From Litoribrevibacter albus (GTDB taxonomy: Bacteria > Pseudomonadota > Gammaproteobacteria > Pseudomonadales > Litoribrevibacteraceae): a DNA stretch of 64,000 bases. Position 1 is the first letter of the stretch. Each line of letters begins with the position of its first letter. Location: assembly GCF_030159995.1 (NCBI RefSeq), contig NZ_BSNM01000011.1:62001-126000 (forward strand). The letters are read 5' to 3'. The position numbers and the translations under genes are program-made. This document shows, one piece after another, positions 45,723 through 54,125 of this stretch. The notes below the pieces were generated by a model, which did no database searches, was not told where the DNA came from, and saw only the letters and a program-made list of their open reading frames with translations.

Positions 45723-47117
45723 CTAGCTAAAACGTTGTTCAGGCAAATAACGAACAATCATGCCAAAATCATCCAACTCCTGATTGGCTTCAACACCTTC
45801 AGGCATAGGGATATCCACTACATGACCAGAACCTGGCGCCCCCTCAACGGCTTCGCCTTTCTTATTGATCATTTCAGTCAGATCAAAAGCAACGTTACCT
45901 GAGGGTTTCACCAATTCAACTTTATCACCCACATTGAATTTGTTCTTCACATCAATTTTCATCATGCCATTATCAACCGACATAATTTCACCGACCAATT
46001 GCTGAGAGCCACTCATAGAGTTACCCGACTCATAACGCTGATATTGATCGTGAACGTGACGACGATAGAAACCTTCGGTATAACCACGGCTGGCCAAGCT
46101 TTCTAGCTCGTCCATCAAGCCCATATCGAATGGCTTGCCAGACTGAGCATCATCAATTGCTTTACGATAGGCTTGAGCTGTACGCGCGGCGTAGTAAGGC
46201 GATTTGGTACGACCTTCGATCTTCAATGAGTGAATGCCCATTTTCACCAAACGCTCTACGTGTTGTACGGCACGCAAGTCACGGGAGTTCATGATGTAAG
46301 TGCCATGCTCATCTTCATAGATCGGCATGTATTCACCTGGACGAGAACCTTCCTGCAACAAGAAGGTTTGCTCTTCTAAACCATCAACGTGAGGTTCAAA
46401 GGTATCTGGCTGAGGATCTTGGTGCGCGGCAGGATCAACAATATTGACATCGCTTTGGTCTAGATCCGTCGCAATGATGTCTCCGGTGTCCGTCTCTTTG
46501 GCATCATGTAACTGATACTTCCAGCGACAGGCATTGGTACAGGTGCCCTGGTTAGGATCACGCTTATTGAAGTAGCCGGACAATAAACAACGGCCTGAAT
46601 AGGCAATACACAAAGCCCCATGAACAAAGACTTCCAGCTCCATCTCCGGACATTGCATGCGAATTTCTTCAATCTCATCCAGAGACAATTCACGGGATAA
46701 GATCACACGTTCAATACCTTGGCGATGCCAGAATTTCACGCCTGCGTAGTTCACCACATTAGCCTGAACCGACAGATGCACCGGCATGTCCGGGAAGTGC
46801 TCACGAACCATCATAATCAAACCTGGGTCTGACATGATCAAGGCATCAGGATTCAACTCAATAACAGGCTTAATATCATTCAAAAAGGTTTTTACTTTGG
46901 CGTTATGCGGCGCAATATTGGCAGCCAGGTAAAACTTCTTCCCTAAATCATGGGCTTCATCAATCCCTTCTTTCAGAGCATCCAGAGTCGAAAATTCATT
47001 ATTTCGAACTCGAAGACTGTATCTTGGTTGGCCAGCGTAAACAGCATCCGCACCATAAGCATATGCGTAACGCATCGCTTTCAATGAACCCGCAGGTGAA
47101 AGTAATTCGGTTTTCAT
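45723..47117 (-). CDS. trhP: tRNA uridine-34 hydroxylase, U32 family (YegQ)
   Basis: A 464-residue U32-family protein that, with prephenate, hydroxylates wobble uridine 34 on the way to cmo5U. The N-terminal TIM-barrel marks are YGADAVYAGQPRYSLRVRNNEF and IVRYL-type C-terminus; the Fe-S cysteines lie in SGRCLLSGYFNKRDPNQGTC and the following NAC (four cysteines in all). An inserted acidic loop (about residues 205-260) is longer than in E. coli YegQ. Named YegQ or TrhP; RlhA-type paralogues are longer, which argues for TrhP. Confidence 0.88.
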   Translation of the reverse strand: MKTELLSPAGSLKAMRYAYAYGADAVYAGQPRYSLRVRNNEFSTLDALKEGIDEAHDLGKKFYLAANIAPHNAKVKTFLNDIKPVIELNPDALIMSDPGLIMMVREHFPDMPVHLSVQANVVNYAGVKFWHRQGIERVILSRELSLDEIEEIRMQCPEMELEVFVHGALCIAYSGRCLLSGYFNKRDPNQGTCTNACRWKYQLHDAKETDTGDIIATDLDQSDVNIVDPAAHQDPQPDTFEPHVDGLEEQTFLLQEGSRPGEYMPIYEDEHGTYIMNSRDLRAVQHVERLVKMGIHSLKIEGRTKSPYYAARTAQAYRKAIDDAQSGKPFDMGLMDELESLASRGYTEGFYRRHVHDQYQRYESGNSMSGSQQLVGEIMSVDNGMMKIDVKNKFNVGDKVELVKPSGNVAFDLTEMINKKGEAVEGAPGSGHVVDIPMPEGVEANQELDDFGMIVRYLPEQRFS

Positions 47118-47189
47118 ACAATTAGCTTTTTTAAGGAGTGGAAGGTCTATTATCTAAAATTCCAGGAATTCAATAATAGACCTGAATCA

Positions 47190-47426
47190 TTAATGAACAA
47201 CTTTAGGGGCTTCTTCCATTTCAGCAGCTTCTTCCTGCATGCGACCGACCATTTGTAAGCCGGCTTGGAACATTCCTTTGGCCACCTGAACGTATTCGCC
47301 CTGAAGCAGTTCTTTCGCTTCTTCGGAGAAATGGATAGTAACGAGCTGCTTTTCATCCCCTTCGGTCTTCTGCAGCGCTACGTCGCCATTCTCTAACTCA
47401 ACAATTTCTAAAAAGGCCGTAGGCAT
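47190..47426 (-). CDS. small conserved acidic protein
   Basis: A 78-residue protein, strands first (AFLEIVELENGDVALQKT, LVTIHFSEEAKELLQGEY) then a helix with three methionines. Similar short proteins are seen in pseudomonads; no function is known. It lies 73 bases upstream of trhP on the same strand and may be in its transcript. A second frame that covers part of this gene has no protein-like features. Confidence 0.65.
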   Translation of the reverse strand: MPTAFLEIVELENGDVALQKTEGDEKQLVTIHFSEEAKELLQGEYVQVAKGMFQAGLQMVGRMQEEAAEMEEAPKVVH

Positions 47427-47524
47427 AATTGGCTCCTATACTTTGATCTGCCAATGGTACCAGAATGAGAACAATATCTCAGCTTAGCCAAGGTATTAAT
47501 TCCTAAGAATACCTATTCTCTTAG

Positions 47525-48055
47525 TTAGTCTTCTAAACGATAACTTCGAACCTGATCTACCAACTGTTTCATCGCCTGATAGGCACCTAATAAATCCAGG
47601 TTTTCTTCCGATTCATCTACTGAAGCATCGATAGCCACTAAACTCAACAATTCAGGTTCTTCCCCTTTGTATTCCGATTTCTTCTGTTTAGCGACAAAGC
47701 GGTTTCGGTAACTCTGATGTAAACGAGACAGCCAGGAACCTGGCTCAGATAACAGCGCCATTAACTCAGCAATTTCACGACGCCCATCGTCTCTCTGCAT
47801 CAATGCTTCATTGAGTTGATTAAGCGTTAGCTGCTCTACCTGAAACGGTACGTTGTGCTCTGCCGCTAGTTCACATAACAAAGCAATGTAGGCGTTATAA
47901 AGATGACTAACCGCACTTTCTTCCAAGGCCGCGATTCGATTCTTACTAAACACCGATTCTTTGGCTTGCTCGTCTTTCAAATAATCCAAAATCACTTGTG
48001 CAAAATAGAGTTTTTCATTGGTTAACGGAACCCAATTGGAAGCTTTGTCTGCCAT
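47525..48055 (-). CDS. DUF6586 protein
   Basis: A 176-residue helical protein that matches DUF6586 proteins of pseudomonads, which in those genomes lie near topA and the fad genes, as here within 9 kb. The first helix (NEKLYFAQVILDYLKDE) and SAVSHLYNAYIALLCELA are the conserved parts. I prefer the Met at 48055 to the one nine bases further up; both are in frame. The function is unknown. Confidence 0.72.
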   Translation of the reverse strand: MADKASNWVPLTNEKLYFAQVILDYLKDEQAKESVFSKNRIAALEESAVSHLYNAYIALLCELAAEHNVPFQVEQLTLNQLNEALMQRDDGRREIAELMALLSEPGSWLSRLHQSYRNRFVAKQKKSEYKGEEPELLSLVAIDASVDESEENLDLLGAYQAMKQLVDQVRSYRLED

Positions 48056-48183
48056 GCCATACACCTATTCAATACATAAACAATCAACACCGATATCTTA
48101 CTCAAGATAACCATCGATAAGGCGGCGTCGATAATAAGCGTATTATAAAGGGATTCATCTTTGGTTACGACTAAGACGAGACG

Positions 48184-48477
48184 CTATAAAACCTGATCAA
48201 TTTGATGGTCATCAAAGTGTCCGGTAACTTCTAGCAAACCAGACAGCTCAGGCTTTTGACATGGTTCCCCCTGATAAAACTGAATCAAACCATGAAGCAA
48301 CTGACAGACCGTATCACAGCCCACATAAAAGGTATTTTGATATTGACTGTCTCGATACATAGCCAGACACCGATTTGCCTCAAGTTCCGCTAATACGGCA
48401 TTAAATTCACGTTCCAGGCATAGATCAGCACGTTTTGACAACGCGCGTTCATCGAGTGTCAGCTTAAACCACGGCAT
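48184..48477 (-). CDS. hypothetical conserved protein
   Basis: A 97-residue protein with three cysteines (in RADLCLER, NRCLAMY and CDTVCQLL) and an ending LEVTGHFDDHQIDQVL. No family was recognised. The start is preceded by GGAGCCAA. It precedes the DUF6586 gene by 129 bases, so they may form one transcript. Its coding character is supported by its position and composition only. Confidence 0.5.
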   Translation of the reverse strand: MPWFKLTLDERALSKRADLCLEREFNAVLAELEANRCLAMYRDSQYQNTFYVGCDTVCQLLHGLIQFYQGEPCQKPELSGLLEVTGHFDDHQIDQVL

Positions 48478-48782
48478 ATTGGCTCCTCACCCCAGATCAG
48501 TCATCCCAAAAATCGTATTACGACAAAAATGCGTTCTAAATTAAGTGTAGTCAGGGAATGTGGTGTCCAACGAAAAAATCAAAAAACGCGACAAACAGTG
48601 CATTTACTGGAAAAAACAAGCAGACGGAAACTTTTTCTGTAAATAGCAGCCAAAAAAGATAGGACCTGTTTACAAACTTGAACAACTTCTTTTTGAAGAA
48701 CAAATATATCTGTGAGAGTATTGGTTGTTTAAGTCATTCCCTTCAGAATAGGCTTGTTGTCTAACACTACTAGAATAATCAA
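48478..48782. other. gap upstream of prc
   Basis: The 305-base divergent gap between the hypothetical gene and prc is AT-rich and holds both promoters; I see no gene, repeat or stable RNA structure. The first 60 bases are unremarkable. Confidence 0.4.
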
Positions 48783-51029
48783 ATGACTATGACATTTAGA
48801 AACCGCTTTCTACAGATACTAATGGTTGCAGCGCTGTTTGTTGTTTCCTTGGCCAGTATTACTGCCTTTACGACAGAAGATACCTCAAACCATTCACCGA
48901 CATCAGATCAAGCCAATTCTTCCCCACCAATTATTGCAGCTACTGACGAAAACAATTCTTCCAACGATCTCTCCTTTGTAGAACACGAGCCCCTTGTTGA
49001 CACTGAAGAGTCAGAAGCGAAGACAACAAGTAATTCAGCGCCTCTTAAGCCGGAAATAGATCACCCTGGCACCAACAGAGAGATTGTTTTGAGCCTTCTT
49101 AAAGGTCACTACAACAGCCCGACGATTAATGATTCACTTTCGAAGAAACTGTTCGAAAGCTACCTAAACAGCCTCGACCCTAATCGTCTGTATTTTACGG
49201 AATCTGATATCCAGTCTTTCAATCAGTACAGCCTGTCTCTTGATAATGCGTTACTGACCAATGATTTAAACCCGGCGTATGACATATTTAATACCTACCA
49301 CAAAAATCTGACCACTCGCATGTCGTGGGTTGTGGCTCTTATTGAAGACGACTCTTATGAGTGGAACTTTAAACAGGATGACCAACTACTTATTGATCGA
49401 TCTGAAGCACCATGGGAAAACTCAGAAGAAGAACTCGACCAATTGTGGGTAAAACGTATTAAAAACTCCCTATTGGGACTTATCCTTGCTGGAAAAGAGT
49501 TACCTGAAGCTAAGGAAACGCTTCTGAAGCGTTATAAGAACCAGCTTAACCGAGCAACTCAAACCAAATCTGAAGACGTATTCGAGCTATACATGAATGC
49601 CTTCACCATGACGTTTGATCCACATACCAACTACCTGTCTCCTCGCGATGCTGAAAACTTTGACATCAACATGAGCCTCTCTTTACAAGGTATTGGTGCA
49701 GTACTTCAGAGTGATAATGAATTTACTAAAGTTGTTCGCCTTATCGCTGCAGGTCCTGCAGATAAAGCAGGAGAATTAAAACCGGGCGATCGAATCGTCG
49801 GTGTCGGTCAGGGTAAAAATGGTGAGATTGTTGACGTGGTTGGCGAGCGTTTGGACGATGTAGTGAAAAAAATCCGTGGTGAGCGAGACACAACGGTTCG
49901 TCTTGAAATCATTCCAGCAAGCTCAACCGACATCACCCAGACTAAAATCATTAAAATTGTCCGCGACAAAGTAAAACTGGAAGAACAATCAGCGAAAAAA
50001 GATATTGTTGAAATCCAGCGTGATGGAAAGACTTATAAAGTCGGCATCATCAACATTCCTACGTTCTATATGGATTTTGAAGCGTTCAGAAAACGTGATC
50101 CAAACTATAAGAGCACCTCTCGCGACGTTAAAAATCTGATTGCCGAATTGGAAGAAGAAGGCATCGATGGTTTGGTGATTGATTTGAGAAACAACGGTGG
50201 TGGCTCATTATTTGAAGCACGTGAACTTACCGGTCTATTCATCCGTAAAGGACCAACAGTACAAGTTCGCGATGTAGATCAGAATGTACAGGTACACACC
50301 AACTCTGACTCCAACGTATATTACTCCGGGCCTATGGCTGTCCTGGTAAACCGACTCAGCGCATCAGCTTCTGAGATTTTTGCAGGCGCGATGCAGGATT
50401 ACCAAAGAGCAATTGTTCTAGGCGGACAAACCTTTGGTAAAGGAACGGTACAATCACTCCACCGTCTGAATCACGGTGAGATTAAACTGACTCAAGCCAA
50501 GTTCTATCGTATCTCAGGCCAAAGTACTCAAAACAAAGGGGTCATTCCTGACATTGAGTTCCCTAGCCTATACAACAAAGATGTTGTTGGTGAAAGTTCA
50601 CTGGACAACGCATTACCTTGGGACACTATCAGTTCAATTCATCACAGTAAGTACGGTGACTTCTCTACTTTGGTTCCTACCCTGGCATCAAACCATAATA
50701 CCCGTATTAACAACGATCCTGACTTCCAGTATCTAAATAAGCAGATTGAGCGTTTGAATCAGCAACGAGAAAAAACTCATATATCTTTAAACATCAACGA
50801 GCGTAAAGCTGAACGTGAAGAACTGGAACAAGCATCTCTGGCGCTTGAGAACGAAAGAAGAAAAGCAAAAGGCGAAGCCATCTTTAAAACCGTTGAAGAA
50901 ATGAACGAATTCAACAGTGAAGAAGAAGCAAACAAAAAACCTGCACAAGAAGACGCTGTTCTTGTTGAGTCAGGAGAGATCTTGTTGGATATGATTGAAA
51001 TGGCTGGAATACAAGTCACATCAAAATAG
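48783..51029 (+). CDS. prc: carboxy-terminal (tail-specific) protease Prc
   Basis: Periplasmic serine protease that trims or degrades proteins with nonpolar C-termini and controls murein hydrolases. The 748-residue protein has a signal peptide (to about residue 28), a low-complexity linker rich in S, T and N (about 30-95), an N-terminal helical domain, a PDZ domain (about 310-400), and the protease core. The catalytic serine and lysine lie in SASASEIFAGAMQ and GGQTFGKGTVQS. It is longer than E. coli Prc (682) mainly by the linker and the Glu-rich tail. Confidence 0.94.
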   Translation: MTMTFRNRFLQILMVAALFVVSLASITAFTTEDTSNHSPTSDQANSSPPIIAATDENNSSNDLSFVEHEPLVDTEESEAKTTSNSAPLKPEIDHPGTNREIVLSLLKGHYNSPTINDSLSKKLFESYLNSLDPNRLYFTESDIQSFNQYSLSLDNALLTNDLNPAYDIFNTYHKNLTTRMSWVVALIEDDSYEWNFKQDDQLLIDRSEAPWENSEEELDQLWVKRIKNSLLGLILAGKELPEAKETLLKRYKNQLNRATQTKSEDVFELYMNAFTMTFDPHTNYLSPRDAENFDINMSLSLQGIGAVLQSDNEFTKVVRLIAAGPADKAGELKPGDRIVGVGQGKNGEIVDVVGERLDDVVKKIRGERDTTVRLEIIPASSTDITQTKIIKIVRDKVKLEEQSAKKDIVEIQRDGKTYKVGIINIPTFYMDFEAFRKRDPNYKSTSRDVKNLIAELEEEGIDGLVIDLRNNGGGSLFEARELTGLFIRKGPTVQVRDVDQNVQVHTNSDSNVYYSGPMAVLVNRLSASASEIFAGAMQDYQRAIVLGGQTFGKGTVQSLHRLNHGEIKLTQAKFYRISGQSTQNKGVIPDIEFPSLYNKDVVGESSLDNALPWDTISSIHHSKYGDFSTLVPTLASNHNTRINNDPDFQYLNKQIERLNQQREKTHISLNINERKAEREELEQASLALENERRKAKGEAIFKTVEEMNEFNSEEEANKKPAQEDAVLVESGEILLDMIEMAGIQVTSK

Positions 51030-51049
51030 AACTCAGTTTATAAACATTG

Positions 51050-51078
51050 AAAAAGGCCAATTACAAATTGGCCTTTTT
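51050..51078 (+). terminator. terminator after prc
   Basis: A 13-bp stem, AAAAAGGCCAATT with AATTGGCCTTTTT, around ACA, ends in a T run. It lies 21 bases after the prc stop codon. Confidence 0.9.
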
Positions 51079-51107
51079 CATTTATTACGACCGAATAGAG
51101 ACGTTAA

Positions 51108-51257
51108 ATGCATAATAACAATAGAGAAATTAGCAGGCTCTACAGAAACTTATTGCTAGCTTTCGTGTTTAGTTTCTTTGTAAACATACTGATGTTAGTC
51201 ATTCCAATATACAGCCTTCAACTCTTCACTCGCGTACTGACCAGTTTTTCCAAATAA
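51108..51257 (+). pseudogene. remnant of a type I secretion ABC transporter
   Basis: A 49-codon frame that encodes only the first membrane helix region of a PrtD/LapB-type secretion ATPase (SFFVNILMLVIPIYSLQLFTRVLTS, quoted in part as FFVNILMLVIPIYSL). In complete proteins of this family that helix begins a protein of over 550 residues; here a TAA follows at once. The rest is missing, so this is a truncated relic. Confidence 0.7.
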
Positions 51258-51370
51258 TTTGAGTTATAGAACGACCTAATCTGACATAGTAAATTGAATT
51301 CAAAATCTCAAGTCCTGGATGTGAAGTATTCAGCCAGTGAGATTATGCTCACTATCGATAACCTTAATAG
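51258..51370. other. non-coding stretch between secretion-system relics
   Basis: The 113 bases between the two relics carry stop codons in every forward frame. They presumably held the rest of the ABC transporter gene before it was deleted. Confidence 0.4.
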
Positions 51371-51640
51371 CCAATTAGACGTTACTTCAAAGCTTTAAAA
51401 GAAGTAGAACAAAAGGCTTCAGAGGAATACGAGCTCTTTCTTGAGGAAGTCAACACTCAGCAGGAAGAAGTAAAAAATCAAGTTGCTGAAACAAATAGCT
51501 TAACTGAAGATAAGCTATTAAGAGCAACTATCACTCATCCAGTAGATGACAAAACTAATAATCTTTATAAAAGTACTGTCGGAAACGAGGTCTCTACAGG
51601 AGAACCCATCGCAGATATTCACAAATTTGGACGAAAGTGA
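51371..51640 (+). pseudogene. remnant of an HlyD-type secretion adaptor
   Basis: A 90-codon stretch open at its 5' end (a TAG just before it) that reads as the coiled coil and barrel end of an HlyD/LapC membrane fusion protein: a charged helix (EQKASEEYELFLEEVNTQQ) then LLRATITHPVDDKTNNL and VSTGEPIADIH, the family pattern of RAP-DG-V then GG-PL-EI. It lacks its N- and C-terminal parts. The stop TGA overlaps the ATG of a 29-codon frame (51640-51729) that resembles nothing known. Confidence 0.65.
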
Positions 51641-51744
51641 TGACTTCTACGGATTCTCAAACGTTTTTTGAAAACGATATGGATCCACTTCTATCAGGTA
51701 TCAACCTATCTTTCAGAGAAGACAAATAAAACCAAACCAAAGTT

Positions 51745-51783
51745 TGTTAGTTGAGTTTGTTTGCTTATCGACTAACAGTTTTT
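51745..51783 (+). terminator. possible hairpin upstream of the DUF6160 gene
   Basis: TGTTAGTTGA (51745-51754) pairs with TCGACTAACA (51768-51777), one G-U, and is followed by GTTTTT. It may end transcription from the relic region. Confidence 0.45.
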
Positions 51784-51821
51784 CATTAGAACCAGCTAAA
51801 AACTTGAAGACCTACACATTT

Positions 51822-51838
51822 TGTATACTATGTATACA
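51822..51838 (+). promoter_or_regulatory. palindrome overlapping the DUF6160 promoter
   Basis: TGTATACTATGTATACA is a perfect 7-bp inverted repeat with a 3-base spacer. It covers TATACT, a possible -10 box, about 50 bases ahead of the DUF6160 start, so a dimeric regulator bound here could block transcription. Confidence 0.5.
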
Positions 51839-51874
51839 GGAAATTACAATAATAAAAATGAAAGAGAAGAAATT

Positions 51875-52774
51875 ATGAAAGGAACACTTTCTTTAAAACT
51901 ACTCCCTGCATGCATTGCCGCATTAACCTGCTCCCAAGCTTTTGCAGAGCTTACCCCAATTCAGGATACAGAATTAGGAACAGTGTCAGGTCAATCTGGT
52001 ATTTCTATCAATCTGGAAACCCGTGTCACCATGGACGAGTTTCGATATACCGATGAAGGTAGCATCAGTCTGAAAGACGTTACTTTTGGTGGTGCTGATA
52101 AGACGGCATTCTTTGAAGGTCAATACGCGGGCGGCCGTGTACTACCTATCACACAATCTAATATGTTGGATGACGTAAAGATTGATGTTGATGTTCGTAG
52201 CGATGGTGATTTACTTATTAGCGTTGGAGCTCTTTGTAATACTCCAGGATGTGTAGGCACCATTCCAGTTGACTTTGGTTTATCTGTTGGCTCTGTAGAT
52301 TTAGTTAGTGCGGATGGACTAACCAGTACCTCTGTTCTTGAAAACTTTAATATGACAGGTTATTTCACTGCTGCTTTCTTCCAAATCGAGAACGATGGCG
52401 CTAACGGTGAAATTAACGCGAAAGTCTCCTTTGCAATCGATGACATTGACTTTGATGCCCCTCTTCTTGGCATGGGAATCCGCGACATGTACATCGCTGG
52501 CGCTGGTTTCAATGAAGATCTAGAGTTTGGGGCCTTCGACATCGCTAACAGTGGAGCAGTAGCTAGACTGAATATCAGAACAGCTCAAGGTAATGTGGGT
52601 GGAGCGCAAGAAGTAGACAATGCACTTCAAATCAGCCTTGCAGGCAACTCGGGTGATGCATTTGTTGCTGACGTGGGTATTGGTGCTGTAATCATTGGTG
52701 GAACATCTATTGGATCCTTCACCATTGATGACCTTGCTTTATCCAATACTACGTTAAAGATCTACGGTCACTAA
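51875..52774 (+). CDS. DUF6160-type exported protein
   Basis: A 299-residue protein with a signal peptide ending at AFA (about residue 23). The segment after it (ELTPIQDTELGTVSGQSGI) is the hallmark of DUF6160/FilA-like proteins. The rest is a run of beta strands with repeated Asp and Gly, without cysteines except one pair in CNTPGCVG. Such proteins are found in putative pilus-like systems and envelope clusters of other gammaproteobacteria. I start at 51875; a TTG or ATG start 54 bases upstream would add a tail with no signal. It stands alone, behind secretion relics. Confidence 0.7.
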   Translation: MKGTLSLKLLPACIAALTCSQAFAELTPIQDTELGTVSGQSGISINLETRVTMDEFRYTDEGSISLKDVTFGGADKTAFFEGQYAGGRVLPITQSNMLDDVKIDVDVRSDGDLLISVGALCNTPGCVGTIPVDFGLSVGSVDLVSADGLTSTSVLENFNMTGYFTAAFFQIENDGANGEINAKVSFAIDDIDFDAPLLGMGIRDMYIAGAGFNEDLEFGAFDIANSGAVARLNIRTAQGNVGGAQEVDNALQISLAGNSGDAFVADVGIGAVIIGGTSIGSFTIDDLALSNTTLKIYGH

Positions 52775-52793
52775 TACCTGAATACCTAGCTAT

Positions 52794-52824
52794 AAAAAAA
52801 CCGGCGACTTCGCCGGTTTTTTTT
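52794..52824 (+). terminator. terminator after the DUF6160 gene
   Basis: CCGGCGA with TCGCCGG and flanking A7 and T8 runs form a compact hairpin 20 bases after the stop codon. Confidence 0.9.
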
Positions 52825-53083
52825 ATATTTCTAAACCACTCCAGACCGAGTTTAAGACCACCAATCCCGATTATCATGAATCAAATTAGCCAATTCCACC
52901 AAGGAGGCTTCTGAATTTTCAACTGATACTAAAAGCTCAGCTACAACCTCAACCAGGATTAAATCATCAACTCAAAATTTGCCAATATTAATCATTATTT
53001 TTTTGAACGTTTGATTTCATATACCCAAACCATCAATAAAAGTACAGACTCATTAAAATACAGAGCGCCCTTTTATTGAATAC

Positions 53084-53106
53084 AAAAAAAGGGAGCAAAC
53101 GCTCCC
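53084..53106 (-). terminator. terminator after yaaA
   Basis: GGGAGC with GCTCCC around AAAC, preceded on the plus strand by A7, which becomes the T-tract on the minus strand. It is 28 bases beyond the yaaA stop. Confidence 0.85.
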
Positions 53107-53133
53107 ATAGAATTCCAACTTTATAGTGACTAA

Positions 53134-53928
53134 TTACTGAGTCAACTCAGCCCTCTTAAACACCCACTCATCTGCAGTTGATTCCTCAGGTGCGTACTGA
53201 TAGCCCTGATAGTCAAATTTCTTCAAGTCTTCTGCTTTGGTAATCTTGTTATCTACAACATAACGCACCATCAAACCACGGGCTTTCTTCGCATAGAAGC
53301 TGATGATTTTGTACTTGCCGTTTTTCTCATCTTTAAAAACCGGAGTGATCAGTTTTCCCTTTAGCTTCTTGGTGTTGACTGACTTAAAGTATTCAGTAGA
53401 AGCAAGATTCACCAATTCATCAGAACCTAAGGTTTCTAATTGCTGATTAATGTAATCCACATTGTTATCACCCCAGAATTCATACAAATTCTTTCCACGA
53501 GCATTTTCAAGCTTGGTTCCCATTTCCAAACGGTAAGGGCGAATAAGATCCAACGGTTTTAGAATGCCATAAAGGCCAGAAAGGATACGCAAATGCTGTT
53601 GAGTAAAGTCCAGCTGATCTTCTGATAAGGTTTCTGCATCCAAGCCGGTATAGACATCACCTTTAAACGCTAAGACGGCTTGCTTCACAGTTAAATCTGC
53701 TAACTGAGCCTCATCAAACGGGGCCGTCCACTCCTGAAATCGATTGGCATTGAGTTCGCCCAACTTTGCACTGATTTTCATCAGATCAGAGATATCCGAC
53801 GGCGATTTCTCTTTCAGTACATTCACCAATTCCGCAGATTCATCCAGAAACAACGGCTGACTGAATTTTTGAGTCGTCGGCTGAGAGTCATAATCCAATG
53901 TCTTGGCTGGCGAGATCACCATCAACAT
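53134..53928 (-). CDS. yaaA: peroxide stress protein YaaA
   Basis: A DUF328/YaaA protein that lowers free iron and limits oxidative DNA damage during peroxide stress. The 264-residue sequence begins with the family opening [14 protein letters not shown] and carries [22 protein letters not shown] and [20 protein letters not shown]-type regions. The length is the standard 255-260. The neighbour topA is transcribed in the same direction, with about 200 bases between them. Confidence 0.95.
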   Translation of the reverse strand: MLMVISPAKTLDYDSQPTTQKFSQPLFLDESAELVNVLKEKSPSDISDLMKISAKLGELNANRFQEWTAPFDEAQLADLTVKQAVLAFKGDVYTGLDAETLSEDQLDFTQQHLRILSGLYGILKPLDLIRPYRLEMGTKLENARGKNLYEFWGDNNVDYINQQLETLGSDELVNLASTEYFKSVNTKKLKGKLITPVFKDEKNGKYKIISFYAKKARGLMVRYVVDNKITKAEDLKKFDYQGYQYAPEESTADEWVFKRAELTQ

Positions 53929-53997
53929 AATCGATCTTCCTATGCTTGATTAGAAGTATTGAGGAAACTCTGAACAAGGAGTTCACGGGCAAAATAA

Positions 53998-54016
53998 ACC
54001 CGATCAGGGATCGGGT
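53998..54016 (-). terminator. terminator after topA
   Basis: ACCCGATC with GATCGGGT around AGG form a perfect 8-bp stem. On the minus strand TTATTTTG follows. It lies 110 bases beyond the topA stop. Confidence 0.6.
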
Positions 54017-54125
54017 ATTAGGTAACGCTTAGTGTACAAAATATCAGAAGGAAAAGGAGGTTAAATCTTTTAATAAACCAGATAGGTTTAACGCATTAGA
54101 TTTAACCCATTCCTCTTCAACCTTG

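Larger units (their letters stand above)
52775..53133. other. gap between DUF6160 gene and yaaA
   Basis: Apart from the two terminators at its ends (52794-52824 and 53084-53106), this 359-base gap holds no gene, repeat or RNA that I can support. Confidence 0.5.

Noticed and set aside
47150-47356. A second minus-strand frame covering part of the 78-residue gene
   Set aside because: The other frame (47190-47426) has regular strand and helix pattern and a clear start; this one has odd composition and no ribosome site.
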